From NCBI GenBank assembly GCA_029204225.1, contig CM055108.1:13209955-13267954 (forward strand): a stretch of 58,000 nucleotides of DNA, read 5' to 3'. Made by a program: the position numbers and the translations under genes. The notes under the pieces were generated by a model, which was not told where the DNA came from, did no database searches, and saw only the letters and a program-made list of their open reading frames with translations. The DNA comes from Diphasiastrum complanatum. Lineage: Eukaryota > Streptophyta > Lycopodiopsida > Lycopodiales > Lycopodiaceae. Of the stretch, positions 45,850 through 57,184 are shown one piece after another (the first letter of the stretch is position 1; every line of letters starts with the position of its first letter).

Positions 45850-47140
45850 AAGCCCTAGGTTTTCTTGTCTTAAATTATTGATAGTTATCATTATCACTTA
45901 GACTAAGTTTCACATGGATTCCCAAAGCAAGGCTCATCGTAGGCAAGGTCAATGGATCCAACTACCATCTGTGGAAATTTAAGATGAAAATTGTGCTAAT
46001 GGCTAAGGAATTGTACGATGTTGTCACACGTTTTGAAGTCCAAACGATGCAGCAGTCTCCAAATAGAAGCTAAAGGATGGTAAATCATTTGAGGTAATCA
46101 TCCTCAACATCTCAAATATGCAAATAGGCCATGTATCTGAATCTCAAACATTGAAAGAACTCTGGAATATCATGAGCACACTGTACAACATGAGGGACGT
46201 AACTTCCAAGTTATATCTCAAGAGAAAATTCTTCTCCCTCATAATGACAAATGGTGATTCACTATAGAATCACATTAACCAGTTCAAAGATCTCCAACAA
46301 ATAGATGGCCATTGTCGGATTAGTCATAGATGATCAAGACATAGTAATGACACTACTATCAATCTTGCGATCCATATTTAAAAATTGGGAAATCATCACT
46401 ACAACACACTCATATTTAACTCTATCAAGAGTTATTTCTATGTTGTTGCAAGAAGAGAATCGAAGGAATGGAGCTTCTAATTTTTAGAACACAAACTCGC
46501 ACACCCTTTGTGTAGATAGAAGCTCGAATAAGCAGAGCAAGAGAGGCTCGAAACAACCCAAATTGAATCAGAAACTGACATAGAGTCAAGAGCATTCATC
46601 AAATGCACAGACAATTAAAAATATGCTCTACAAGTACTGCAAGTGCACCAACCTTGAGATCCAAGATTATAGGATATTGAAAACCAAGAACAACAACAAG
46701 AAGCAATCGAATCCACAAGCTAATCTAGCTGCATAAACATCTCATGCCCCGAATCAAGAAGTGGACGAAGATGCATTCATGACCAACCACTAGAAGGCAT
46801 CAGACGATGGCTTCTAGTTTCTTGATTCCGGAGCCACTCAACACATGACTAGTTGAATCGACTGCTTCTAGTCCTATACACCTTATAGCACCAAAAAGTA
46901 TGTTCACTTGGTGACTATAACACACATTCTATTGAAGGTGAAGGTACTATAAGATTTAGTTTTTCAAATGATCAGTTTAAGCTACTATATAAAGTCCTTT
47001 ATGTACCTAATCCATCTACGAATTTGCTATCTACTAGCAAAATTACTGATCTAGGACATAAGATAGAATCTAAAACTGATTACTACACATTTATCGATAG
47101 GACAAACAAGATCCTTGCACTTGAAAAGAGACATGGATAC
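45850..47140 (+). pseudogene. Ty1/copia family 2 gag and protease, heavily degraded
   Basis: Gag start reads NYHLWKFKMKIVLMAKELYDVV, followed by many stops; a short open part at 46305-46487 continues gag. A knuckle remnant (KYCKC) precedes the protease FLDSGATQHMT near 46820. SYTPYSTKKYVHL and VLYVPNPSTNLLSTSKI follow. Same family as the minus-strand copy at 39241-40583. It is joined to family 1 at about 47140. Confidence 0.75.
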
Positions 47141-47142
47141 TT

Positions 47143-48110
47143 GTGAGTGAAAGAGAGGATTCATTGATGATGTCTTCATCTTTTCCTTTTAAGAATGAAG
47201 AATTTTGGTGGACAAATAGTGGGGCTAGTTCTCATATGTCTAGTTCTAGAAACTCTTTCACTAGTCTCATGCCATATCTAGGTGCAAAAAGATCAATCTA
47301 TACTGGTAATGATGTAGAGTGTAGAATTGAAGGAATAGGTAGTATTCCACTGCATGCATCATCATCAAAACCTTTTTGCTTACATGATGTACTTTATGTA
47401 CTTAGATTAACCAAGAATCTCATTAGTGTAGGACAGTTGTTTGATAGTGGATTGGATGTCAAGTTTCAAGTTGACAAGTGTATAATCTCAAGTAAAAATG
47501 AAGTTATTGCTAGAGGATCTATATTTGGTAAGTTGTACAAACTAGATTCTAAGGAGAGTGCTAACATTTTAGATATTGCTTATGAGACCAAGGTCCTTGA
47601 GGAGGATCTGTGGCATAAGAGGTTGGGACATCCCAATTTCAAAGCCATGTATTCTATGGTCAAGGAAGGAAAAGTTGTTGGACTACCAAAGACATTGTGA
47701 AAGGAGCTTCAACCTTGTGAAGCTTGTGTTATGGCAAAATCACACAGAAGGCATTTTCCTAGATCAAGCATCAAAACAAAGCAACCATTTGAACTTGTGC
47801 ACTCTGATGTTCTTGGCTCATCAAATAAGAGCAAAGGAGGAGCAAATTGCTTTCTTTCCTTTGTAGATGATTATACAAGATATTCTTGGATCTATGTGCT
47901 GTCTTCTAAAGCCATGGTTTATGATGTTTTTCTTACTTTCAAAGCTTATGTAGAAAAGCAGTTTTCTTTCAAGTTGAAAGTTTTGAGAAGTGATAGTGGA
48001 GGAGAAAACACTTCCAATAAGTTTAAAGACTTTTGTGAGAGAGAGGGAATTCAAAGAGAGTTTTCTTGTTCATATACTCCTCAGCAAAATGGAGTTGTTG
48101 AGAGAAAAAT
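47143..48110 (+). pseudogene. Ty1/copia family 1 protease and integrase
   Basis: The protease motif WWTNSGASSHMSSSR has Asn where the catalytic Asp should be. NLISVGQLFDSGLDVKFQVD and LWHKRLGHPNFKAM follow, an in-frame TGA at 47698-47700 after GLPKTL, then the integrase core with ELVHSDV, VDDYTRYSWIYV, VLRSDSGGENTSNKF and YTPQQNGVVERK, so all three acidic positions are present. It ends abruptly after VVERK. It shows, uninterrupted, the region that is split between 37547 and 43252 on the minus strand. Confidence 0.85.
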
Positions 48111-48393
48111 TTTACTCTATCGGACGATAGAACTAGATTTTGAGAGGAGCTTTGATATCAAGCGATTGAGATCGAATATCGGTTTTAGATAGCTAAAAGT
48201 AGCTCTTATACCATGTTGGACATTTTTTTTGGATCGAAACAAAATTTTCTCAATGTATGTGCTACTTCTATCGAATTGAATCAGAGTATCAATTCAAATG
48301 AATCAACTAATTCTACTTGATTCTGACTTCAATGTTCTTAGAATCAATAGGATCAATTACCTAGACAAACACAAAGTCTAATGACTGTTAGTT
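48111..48393 (-). repeat. Copia PBS/LTR-edge relic
   Basis: 48202-48213 is, on the minus strand, TGGTATAAGAGC, a one-mismatch copia PBS. It is followed in plus coordinates by TGTTGGACATT, a plausible LTR end of a minus-oriented element. No gag is attached and the far edge is unknown. Confidence 0.5.
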
Positions 48394-48690
48394 GTGAAAA
48401 TAGGTTTGGAAATTGTTTCTGACATAGGCCTAGATTCAATCAATGATAATATTTTTGAATTAGTGTATGTTTCTAAGATTGTACACAAGACATCCACTTT
48501 TTATTATCCTTGTGCTAATGGTCAGGGTGAGGCAACTAATAAAACTAGTAAGAATATTATTGCCAAGGAAGTATTGGAGAGGGTGGTTCTTGGCATCAAC
48601 ATTTGCAACATGCATTGTGGGCATATCAAGTTGCTTTTAATATTTCAATAGGTCATACACTTTTCTAATTGGTTTATGACGTTAAATTCC
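48394..48690 (+). pseudogene. Ty3/gypsy integrase fragment
   Basis: Reads STFYYPCANGQGEATNKTSKNI, the third-acidic-residue region of a gypsy integrase (canonical YPQANGQAEATNK), then NICNMHCGHIKLLLIFQ and, after a stop, GHTLF-LVYDV-like residues corresponding to TPFQLVYG. Short and dead. Confidence 0.75.
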
Positions 48691-48730
48691 ACAAAGTAAA
48701 AAAAAATTGAACTAAATTGTTTTTTTTGCA

Positions 48731-48841
48731 GCCTCCAAAGATAGCATGGCGGCGTGCTAAGGGTCTCACTAGAATTTATATATATATATATATTTTTTTT
48801 CAACGAGATCCTTAGCACGTTGGCGTGCTATCTTTGGAGGC
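48731..48841. repeat. Foldback element with 37-bp inverted arms and AT loop
   Basis: Left arm 48731-48767 (starting GCCTCCAAAGATAGCA) and right arm 48805-48841 (ending TGCTATCTTTGGAGGC) are inverted copies with a few mismatches, separated by 37 bases including a TA repeat. The transcript would form a hairpin. Diverged direct copies of the right arm follow at about 48865-48890 and 48910-48940, and a related word GCTAGCACACCGCCATGCTAGCC-like (part) near 49023. Confidence 0.8.
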
Positions 48842-49059
48842 TACAATTTCATATAGTAGACCGGCATGTTATTTTTAAAGGCTGCATTTTTGTTTTAGTT
48901 GTTTTACTTTGCACGTCGGCTTACTATGTTCGGAGGTTGAAATAAATATTCTGAAATAGTTTTTACCTAAAATTTGGTTCTCAAATGTGTCATAATAGCT
49001 TTTCTATTTTATAATTTACTAGGCTAGCACACCGCCATGCTAGCCAAATCGACTCCAAA

Positions 49060-51539
49060 AAGAAATTTATTTTTTTCAAAAGTTCTTCAAAAAAACTTCT
49101 TAAAAAAATTGTGTAGTAGCATAAAAAGAGTAGCACACCATACGCTACCATTTTTTTTGGGATCATGGGTAGAATAGACTCGCAAAACTCACAAACAATT
49201 TACTCGCAAAATGTCAAAACCCCACTTCTAACATAGCCAATCTTTGAAAAGACATTGGAACACATTTAGGAAAATGAAATTCACAATACCTCAAAGGCAG
49301 TAATTTTTTGTAATCATTGACAATCCCTTAAATAAAGGCTTTTCATACTACTTGAATCTTGATGATTTCTTGACATATCTGGCATTTTAGTGGCATCAAT
49401 TTTGGTAAAAAATCAAAAATACAATGGCAAGAGTCCAATAAACCATGACATAGTCACAAGGTATGTCATTAAAAAACATATGACATGACCTTTCAAAAAA
49501 GTATTTTATCTAAGGCCATACTAAAAATAAGATTATTGGGAAAATGAATGTGAGCATAGTGCTAGAAATACACAAACAATCAAACAACAAAATTCGTAAA
49601 AGCATTATGGATAGTTTTTACCATAATGATTCATCATGAGTGTACTCTCAACGTACTTCAAGCTAGATTCATCATAAAGGTGAGATATCACTCCATCTTA
49701 GTGGGACTCATCTTATGGCCAAAATCTTCTAGATTAAGCAATGTATATGAGAATACAATGGTTAAAAAACAAAATCAATTATTAGAATATGAGTTATGCT
49801 CATAGAACCAATCCACATTTTATTATTCAATGTTAATTGCAATATTACATAAACTTGACAATAATGTTTTCAATAAAAAGATTCATATGTTTATCCATAT
49901 CAATCAATGTCATGTCATTAAAGACATCTTGATCTCCATTATAAAGATTGCATACATAAAATCATATAAAAAATAAACATTGATATGCTCAGGATATTCC
50001 TAGCTTAAAATATGGATGACTTAGATTAGCTCAATGTGTTTCACTTTTATGACACAAGGCTGACAAGTATCAACTAGAAGCATTTATAAATTTTCCAAGG
50101 AATCACACATATCTACAAGGCCAACTCTAAAAATGACATTGTTGATGTCATGTCTGTTCATAGATTGATATTTGATCATGGATCATCATTGCTCACATTG
50201 TTATTGGACTCGGCTATGATGAGGTTCAATCAATGTGTTTCTTAGTCAAGAGGCATTTTCTCTAGCTCATTCATTTAGCAACAAAAACTTCAAATATTAA
50301 ATTTTATTAATACCTAGACAAAATGGCCCTAATTCTTTAACCATATGACCCATTTATGTAGTTGAGAAATTGAAAGATTGATGAAAGGTGATGTGAATAG
50401 AAAACACTTTTATATTATGCACTTGAAAAGTCTTATAAATACACTTTTGACATATCTCAAAGAGGAGCCAAAAACAACAATGTTAGTATTGAAATATTAT
50501 ATTTAATTCTCATGATATTTATAAAAAACAAAATTCTTTGTAGAGCATTAACATAGTATGAAAGTACCCTTTTAGAATATTAACAAACAAAATAGATAAT
50601 GCAGTTACTAATAGTTTCTAAGGAAAAGTTTTAAATGAAACAATAGACATAATTTCATTTTAAACATTAGGTTTCTCTTCATTGATGTTGAAAAGTCCCA
50701 CCTTTGGATGTTGATTGTCTTCCATTGATAAATGTCTCATGCACTTATTGTCACTTACATGTTTGACTTCATCCTTGTAAAACATTATATGATATTACAA
50801 AGCAAATAAAATTTTCATCTTAGATTCTTGTTACCTCTAGGTTAATTTCAAAAACCATTTCTTCCACAAAGGATTGGATTTTGATTCAACCAAGTCAATG
50901 AAGATAGAACTTTCACACAAATTATAGACTTATAGAATAAAAATAATCACAATTTTGGTTGAGAAAACAAGGCCATATATCTAATACTAACATTTACATA
51001 CAAAACCTTCAGATCCAAAAATATTTTTATGAACTAACTTTGTGATAAATGTTTTGAAATGTGATTTTTGGAATATGCAACAAAAACATGCTATATACGA
51101 GCAATTGAGCAACAAGGATTTTAAGTAGTAATCTTAGCTTTTATGTAAATTGATATATCTATGAAAAGACTATTTATGACAACTTTAGTCATTCAAAAAA
51201 GAAGATAAATCCAGACTAATTTATGGACTAGATCAAATTGCATTATGGAAAGCATGAAGAGTCTATATAATTGTGTAGGAAAGCAAGCATAGATATAGTC
51301 TAAAACATTGCCCTGACTTTGTCAATGCTATCATAGTGGACCATCGCTCAAAAAACAAAAATTACAATATTTATGTATGTAGTTAGTCATTGTCCCAATA
51401 TCCATCAAATGCCTCAAAGAGCATAGCAAACCAAAGCCTAAACCATCTCATAAATGTGCAAGATCTATGGAAGTAGGTCAACGTTGGCCATACCCCTAGT
51501 ATGAAAAATTAGAGCAAATGCATGAAGAAACTATTACTT
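49060..51539. other. AT-rich sequence with nothing recognisable
   Basis: About 2.5 kb without an ORF longer than chance, without conserved retroelement motifs and without tandem structure. Presumably old, decayed intergenic DNA. Confidence 0.55.
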
Positions 51540-52643
51540 TCTATCTTTCAAAGTCTTAGCATTTTTCCTTAGTTTTTTCCTTTGCTATTTTTCATGACTG
51601 TGCATTTTGAACTATGTTTCACACAGTTTGCATTTTTGAACTGTTTTGTTGCACAGTTTGCATTTTGTGTGATAAAGAAAATGCAGCATTAGTCCTAAAA
51701 ACACTTAGAAAATAATTCTGGTAGCTTTTCCCAACATTGTCGCATTTTTCGCATTTTTGCAAAAAAGGAGGAACTAATTCTAAAATGCCTTTAAAAATAT
51801 TTTCAGGCCTACCTTCGCATTTTTCGCCTTGTTTGTCTATTTTTGGAAAAAAGCAAAGATGCTCTAAAAAAAAAAAAAACCCAAAGGTGCCCTTTAAAAG
51901 ATGGCACTACCCTTAAAATCTTAAAAAATGTCTTAAAGCAAAATGCGAAGGCCTATAGCATGAAGACACTATCCAACGGGCAGAAGGCAGCTAATGCACG
52001 AGCAAAAGGAGAAAATCCAATGACATGACACGAAATTGTTCGTGACACAAAACTCTTCGCGCTTCAAAGGACTAGGAAGATCAAGCGAGTACCAAGTAGT
52101 ACAACTTTCTGATCAGATATGATGACGTCAATAGAAGAGCATTGAGACGTGCCTAATCTGCTGCTCTTGTAATCTGAGATTAGTTGTAGATCGTTTAATC
52201 ACTCTAATCAAATTTGTTACTCTGAATATATGTATTGCTAGATGTATCAAGACAAGAAGGAAGACAGTCACGGACACAGAGTGTTTTACATATTAGCAGT
52301 AGCTAGTCATTTTCATGAGAGAGAACATCTTTCTTGCGACAATGCGCTGATCTGAAAAACAGACAGCACTCAAGAAAATACTGTAAAATTCAATTCTGAT
52401 AATGGAAGGGATTTTTCTTAATGCTCTGTTCTATGATGTGTGTGATCTGAGATGTTGGAATGCATTCTATCAGTAGATAAATTTTTGTTACTATTTTTAC
52501 TCAACATTATCTACTGTTTACAAGTTTTATTTTTACAACAGATATGTAGTAGTGATTTGGGGTTTGGAAGAGAATTAGACCATAGTTAGTAGCAGTAACT
52601 ACTCCTGCCAAGTTGGCTCACTCCGGCTTTTCATTTCCATCAA
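51540..52643 (+). repeat. Probable 5' LTR region of a plus-strand copia element (5' edge undefined)
   Basis: Ends ...TTCCATCA just before a copia PBS at 52644. The left part has repeated GCATTTTTCGCATTTTTGC-type words. A TGTTGGAATGC at 52453 is another possible LTR start. No second LTR is present for comparison. Confidence 0.4.
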
Positions 52644-52655
52644 TGGTATCAGAGC
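52644..52655 (+). other. Copia primer-binding site (iMet type), plus strand
   Basis: TGGTATCAGAGC followed directly by gag-like sequence at 52680. Confidence 0.85.
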
Positions 52656-52679
52656 CACGACTTTGATTATCAGAGCACA

Positions 52680-53045
52680 TGGCATTCATTAGCAACATTC
52701 AATCAAAGATCTGCACAATCCTTGATTCCTCAAGATCAAACTTCCTAGCATAGAAGGTGAAGACTTCTCTCATACTGAAAGGAGAAGGTCTATGGCCTTG
52801 GGTTGACGGCACAGAAGAGATGCCCACAACCACGACAAAGAGCTACAAGAATGGAGAGAGAAGAATGACAAGGCAGTAGCCATATTGTCTTCCTCCATCA
52901 AAGACAACTTAACACTTGATTTAGCCACACTCTCTTAAGCAAGAGAAATGTGGGATGCTTTGCTGACTAGATTTCAAATGAAATCATGAAGCCAAATTAT
53001 GCTTTTTGAAGATCAGCTGACCAATCTCAGATCACCAGAATAGAA
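52680..53045 (+). pseudogene. Ty1/copia gag fragment, frameshifted
   Basis: Reads KVKTSLILKGEGLWPWVDGTEEMP, then in another frame ELQEWREKNDKAVAILSSSI, KDNLTLDLATLS, a TAA, and AREMWDALLTRFQMKS, with one more stop, and LFEDQLTNLRSPE. This is the start of a DUF4219/UBN2-type gag. It is cut at about 53045, just before the Ulp1-like exon on the other strand. Confidence 0.75.
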
Positions 53046-53088
53046 AACTAATCATGATTCCAAAAAAAAAATAAACAGAATTTATTAC

Positions 53089-54505
53089 CTTAGAAATATC
53101 AACATCTTGTTGAAGGATGAACCACTCAAAAAACAGCTTGGCATTGTACAATGTGTACCACCCGCAGCTGAATGAATCATTTTGCTGGGGTGACTGCAAA
53201 ATAATTCAGCACACAAGAAATCATTTATGAAACAAAATGAATTAGATTGAAAATATTTCATTAGAATACTGATTTCAAAATGCTATTAAGAAAGAAGAGT
53301 TTACCTCCAAGCTGACGATCTGCCAGTCTACGGAATGGGGAATGTCTGTAGGTTTAATAATATTATTTACAGATCTCTTAATAAAGATCAGGTTTAAACT
53401 CCAGTGGTCACTGCAAAATAAGATTGAAAGTACTTTAGCGGCAATTCTGAGAACTATTTAAATTGAAAATGTCAATGTTAATGCATAAAACAGGAAGAAG
53501 CACTTAATATATCCTACTTGGTATGATAAGGAATGACCAGATACTTTGTTGCTGGTGTGAATCCACTTTCATACACTGTGACAATGTGTCATTATTCTCC
53601 TTGAAGGCCTGGAGCAGAAAGTTACTCAGCACCAGCAACTCATTTGATGAATCTCTTGCAATGTCAAATTGCAAGAGTGTCAGCCCGGACTCTATCACAG
53701 GATCACTGATAGAAGCCCGTCTGTCTTTGAGATCCAGACAATCTAGAACTCTAAAATTAATACTAAAATCAAGTTCTTCTAGTCTAAAACAAAAAGGAGT
53801 ACCAATTGTATCTATAGCATCCGATATGTCTTTCTCAAATTTAAGATGATCATCCGAATCTATATATGTATAAAAATTGGGAGGAGGAGGAGGAGGAGGA
53901 GGTGGAAGTGTAGTATTTATAGCAATATTAGGAGTATCCAAAACAGAGGTAGCTATATTTACAGCATTATCAACAACAACATTATCTACAATGGATTTTG
54001 GGATAGGCTTCACTTTCTTAGGAGCACGCTTGGGGGCTGTTTGCTTCCTAGGATGCTTCGTAGGAAGATGAGTCCTATCTACAGGAGTTGGTCTAGGAGC
54101 AGCAGGCTGAGATACATGTAACCTACAGTATCCATCCCTCATTCTAATCAGAAGCTGAAAATACTTGGGCATTATGGTAACCCACTTGGTATAGATAGCA
54201 AGCAAAAAATAATCCTTAAAAAAAAGACTAATATAATCTTCAGCAGCCTCCTGAAGGCAATGAAGAGCACTCGGTGTGAATCTAACGTGCTGTCCGAGAT
54301 CATTTCTTGTTATGTTCCGGACAGCACGGTAGAATGGAGCTCTTGGGATCAACAGAGCTGTTGACCTCTGATACTTGCGTATCTCAGAGAGCCACCTGCT
54401 GCAGTTGCGCGTTCTAGGTCTAGCAGGGGGTGTGATGGCAACCGCAGGAGATGAGGATGAGCCAGGAGAGAGGAAGTCTCTCCTTGTCTACTTTCTCCTA
54501 TCCAT
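53089..54505 (-). pseudogene. Histone H3 (CENH3-like) - Ulp1/C48 peptidase fusion gene, damaged
   Basis: Minus-strand exons 54505-53518, 53410-53305 and 53193-53089, with GT-AG introns of 107 and 111 bases. Residues ~38-124 form an H3 fold: WLSEIRKYQRSTALLIPRAPF, FTPSALHCLQEAAEDYISLFF and WVTIMPKYFQL. LLIP..PF and a loop 1 one residue longer than canonical H3 point to CENH3. A Lys/Arg/Pro-rich linker and a nine-Pro run follow. The C-terminus resembles a Ulp1 SUMO protease: KYLVIPYHT, DHWSLNLIF (His), SVDW (Asp), SPQQNDSFSCGWY (Gln, Cys). Codon 6 is TAG (54490-54488), where H3 has Gln of KQT. The KYLVIPYHT frame is shifted by two from the linker frame, implying a lost base near 53600. The 3' end is cut by a copia gag. 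Possibly two genes fused after rearrangement; the uninterrupted frame from H3 into the linker argues for one. Confidence 0.65.
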
Positions 54506-55110
54506 GGGCGTGAACTATGTGATAGCGGACTTGTGTGTGAAGGCTAGGATGAGAAGGAAGGGATGATAAAGAACTCACAGAGGATGGCTATGTACGGACA
54601 GAATGTACGATATATCGGACCTATGCGAGCCGATTATCAGAGAGAACGATTAGATTTGAGGAAAGACGCACAAGTGAGATATGGGGTGATACGTAGGAAG
54701 ATGTATCGGACCTGTGCGCATGGAAGGTAGTAGGAGGAATTTTGATCATGAAGGGCGTGCACAAATGTGATATGCAGAGCGAAAAAAAAAGTAAAAAAAA
54801 TTCATCAAAATTTGTGATTTTATATCGAGGTTCGCACGTGCGAAAGAATGTCCTGTCACAAGTGTGGGAGTTGTATGGACAAATGCGAGTGCAACACATG
54901 TCACTCTGTCACACTACACGTGTGGGATTTGTGCGATCGAATGCGAGAGCGACACATGTTTATAAGCACTCGAATGAACACACGACACGTGTCTAGGTGT
55001 CATTTCACACGTGTGCAGGTGTCATCTCACAAGTGCCTGCGCTTGTTGTCGAATTGAAAATAGGCACATGTCATAAGTCCGCTGACCACATGTGCAAAAA
55101 TTTAGTATAA
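54506..55110. promoter_or_regulatory. Divergent spacer with a CACGTG cluster
   Basis: Lies between the minus-strand fusion gene and the plus-strand gene. CACGTG occurs in TTCGCACGTGCGAA (near 54831, a 14-bp palindrome), ACACGTGT (near 54916), GACACGTGTC (near 54983) and CACACGTGTG (near 55006), with several CACATGT and CACAAGTG relatives. It could serve as a bidirectional promoter; no transcription start can be assigned. Confidence 0.4.
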
Positions 55111-55645
55111 ATGGCACGAAAACCGAATAATTTTTTACCTTTTGCATTCTCGAAATTCACGACATATCGCTTTTGTGCGTTCTCATTTCTGTCCATTTGC
55201 TTGCAAGTATACCTACTCGTGCACAAGTGCAATATTCTGTATCTGTCTGCCGTACATATCCATCTTCTGCACCATTTTGATTCATTCACTACTTCCACAG
55301 CCTATTCAGGCCATATCTACATGTTTTTAGGACTGCACAACCAAATTTTGACGTATTTTATGAACATTATGTCAGATTCAGAGATATACTTAGCAAGCTT
55401 GTTTTCTCCATAGGTCAACTCCAGTACATGCATTATACTGATCTTGTTCATTTCTTCTCAGCTTTTAGACATAGACTGGATAGAATGTTCACCAAATTGT
55501 TTGATCTTTTCAAAAGTAATTCTATGTGTCCGTATTACAACAAGAAATGTCGATTGGTTGAATATCAGAATGGTTTCGTACTTTTTCTTTTAGTTCAAAT
55601 CCCAGATGATGATGAGTTTCCTGTTGCTGACCCTCCTTTGTTCAG
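55111..55645 (+). other. Possible upstream exons of the following plus-strand gene
   Basis: ORFs of 95-100 codons occur here in different frames (55111-55413, 55428-55715), with plausible acceptor sites (TCCATAG, TTCTCAG, TTTTAG). I cannot assemble a convincing chain and none matches a known family. Confidence 0.25.
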
Positions 55646-56712
55646 TCAGCCATTAAGGATATCAGTCACTTTCTTATCGACACTCCTGATAAAGAAAGTG
55701 ACTTCATTGATTTAAATACTGATGTTCTCCAGGATTCTTTCATTGGCCAAAATACATCTGATGATGAATTCAAATCTATGGAGGATTCGAAATGTCTTTT
55801 CAATTTTCATGTATATTATATTAATGACGATGTATATTTTACTACTGTTGATTTATGTAAATTTTTTGACTATCGTGAGGACGAGGTTCTATGCTTATTA
55901 TCCGGCACAATTTCTGAATTCTTCAACTTTGTAGATTTTGAGACAGATGACCTTGTTGCTGGTATTGATTTTGATGATGAGGAGGGTTTTATGACCGGTG
56001 AAGAATGCCTGAATAAGACTTTATCAAATATAGTTGAGGATGGGCAAGGCAGACCATTCGATGAAGAATTCACGACATTTCAATCCCAGATGGCCTTCCC
56101 TCGTCCATCATTAATGCATTTCACTGATAATTTCACTTCAGTACATGGTCATTATATTGATCATCCTGATCTGGTTGCTGCTGATGATGAAGAATGTGTA
56201 AGTGTTTAATCTTCCTTGCATTTGAATGTTTTCAATCACTGAATGTGTTTTTGCTAGCATATTTCCTATTGCAGGATGCTCTCATAATAGATGATTTTGT
56301 TGCGAGACGAGGTGGTTTCAGACAACACGCAGCCTCGTTCCAGAGGGACAATGGACTGGGCCACTATCTTCGGCATTTCTTGAAGAGTGAGATCTGTATT
56401 GCTCATTTCAAGCTAAGCCCAGTCGGGGAGAGTCTTATAATGGCAGTTAAAGCTTTATCATTTTATTTAGGAGGACATAAATTTGTTAAGACAAATAAGA
56501 TCATTTTTGTCAAAAGATCTTATGTTTTGAACATTTTAGGCTTTACTGATGGGAATGTTCCTTTAAGGAGCTCCCATTATTCATTGTATTCCACTTATAT
56601 TGAGCTTAGTGGAAATAAGGATAATGCACATCTATTAGATGCATACGCTAGCATAGAATTTCTTCATGACAATACTACTATAGAATCTGATACAAGATCT
56701 AACGATGAATAG
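55646..56712 (+). CDS. Unrecognised two-exon protein gene, N-terminus undefined
   Basis: Exons 55646-56197 and 56275-56712 join in frame across a 77-base GT-AG intron (GTAAGT, TTGCAG) and give about 329 residues ending NDE and TAG. The first ATG in this frame is at 55778. The first exon is strongly acidic (DIDFDDEEGF, DDEEC). It contains FHVYYINDDVYFTTVDLCKFF, which faintly recalls the start of viral BRO/MSV199-type domains but too weakly to call. The second exon is mixed, with ARRGGFRQHAASFQRDNGLG and FYLGGHKFVKTNKIIFVKRS. An in-frame TGA at 55627 or an intron separates upstream sequence. No known function; its position between two odd minus-strand genes suggests a shared mobile context. Confidence 0.5.
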
Positions 56713-57184
56713 TTGACACTTTGTATAATACAATCAATACATTTACATTGGGTATTGCTCCTCTCTTGTTCAATGAATTTGCAAAGCAATTTTGAACATG
56801 TCATGATGATCTTCTACTCAACAATCATCTAATTTTCTCTTCCTGTATGAACTTGCATGCTTTTCTAAACTTGTTGTATTGTGTATACTTTGTTATATGT
56901 CAAATCTGAACTCTGTGATAGAACCACTGAAACAATTGACATGTAGTTTCATTTTTCATTGGTTCCTCCATGTTGTGTATTTCGATGAAATGCTGCTCGT
57001 GCTTGCCAGTGTGACTTCTCCATCCCTTGTGATGACCATACACTCAAGCTTCCATATGTATTTGCAAAAAATGTTGTATGATCTCTTAGTATGTGCTGCA
57101 TATGTCAAAATCATAATGTTAGTCTTATGTTTAGATCTAAATATATATGAAAATTTGAAAGCATTTTGAAAATTTTATACTAAC
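56713..57184. other. Spacer between convergent genes
   Basis: No conserved ORF. On the minus strand it would be intron or downstream sequence of the gene at 57185-57999; on the plus strand, 3' flank of the gene at 55646-56712. Confidence 0.4.

Noticed and set aside
53846-54121. Plus-strand ORFs with Arg-rich or Gly-rich runs
   Set aside because: Antisense of the Pro-coding run in the minus-strand fusion gene.
55778-56197. Calling a BRO/MSV199 viral DNA-binding domain
   Set aside because: Only a short stretch looks similar and key conserved positions could not be confirmed by eye; kept as a weak remark.
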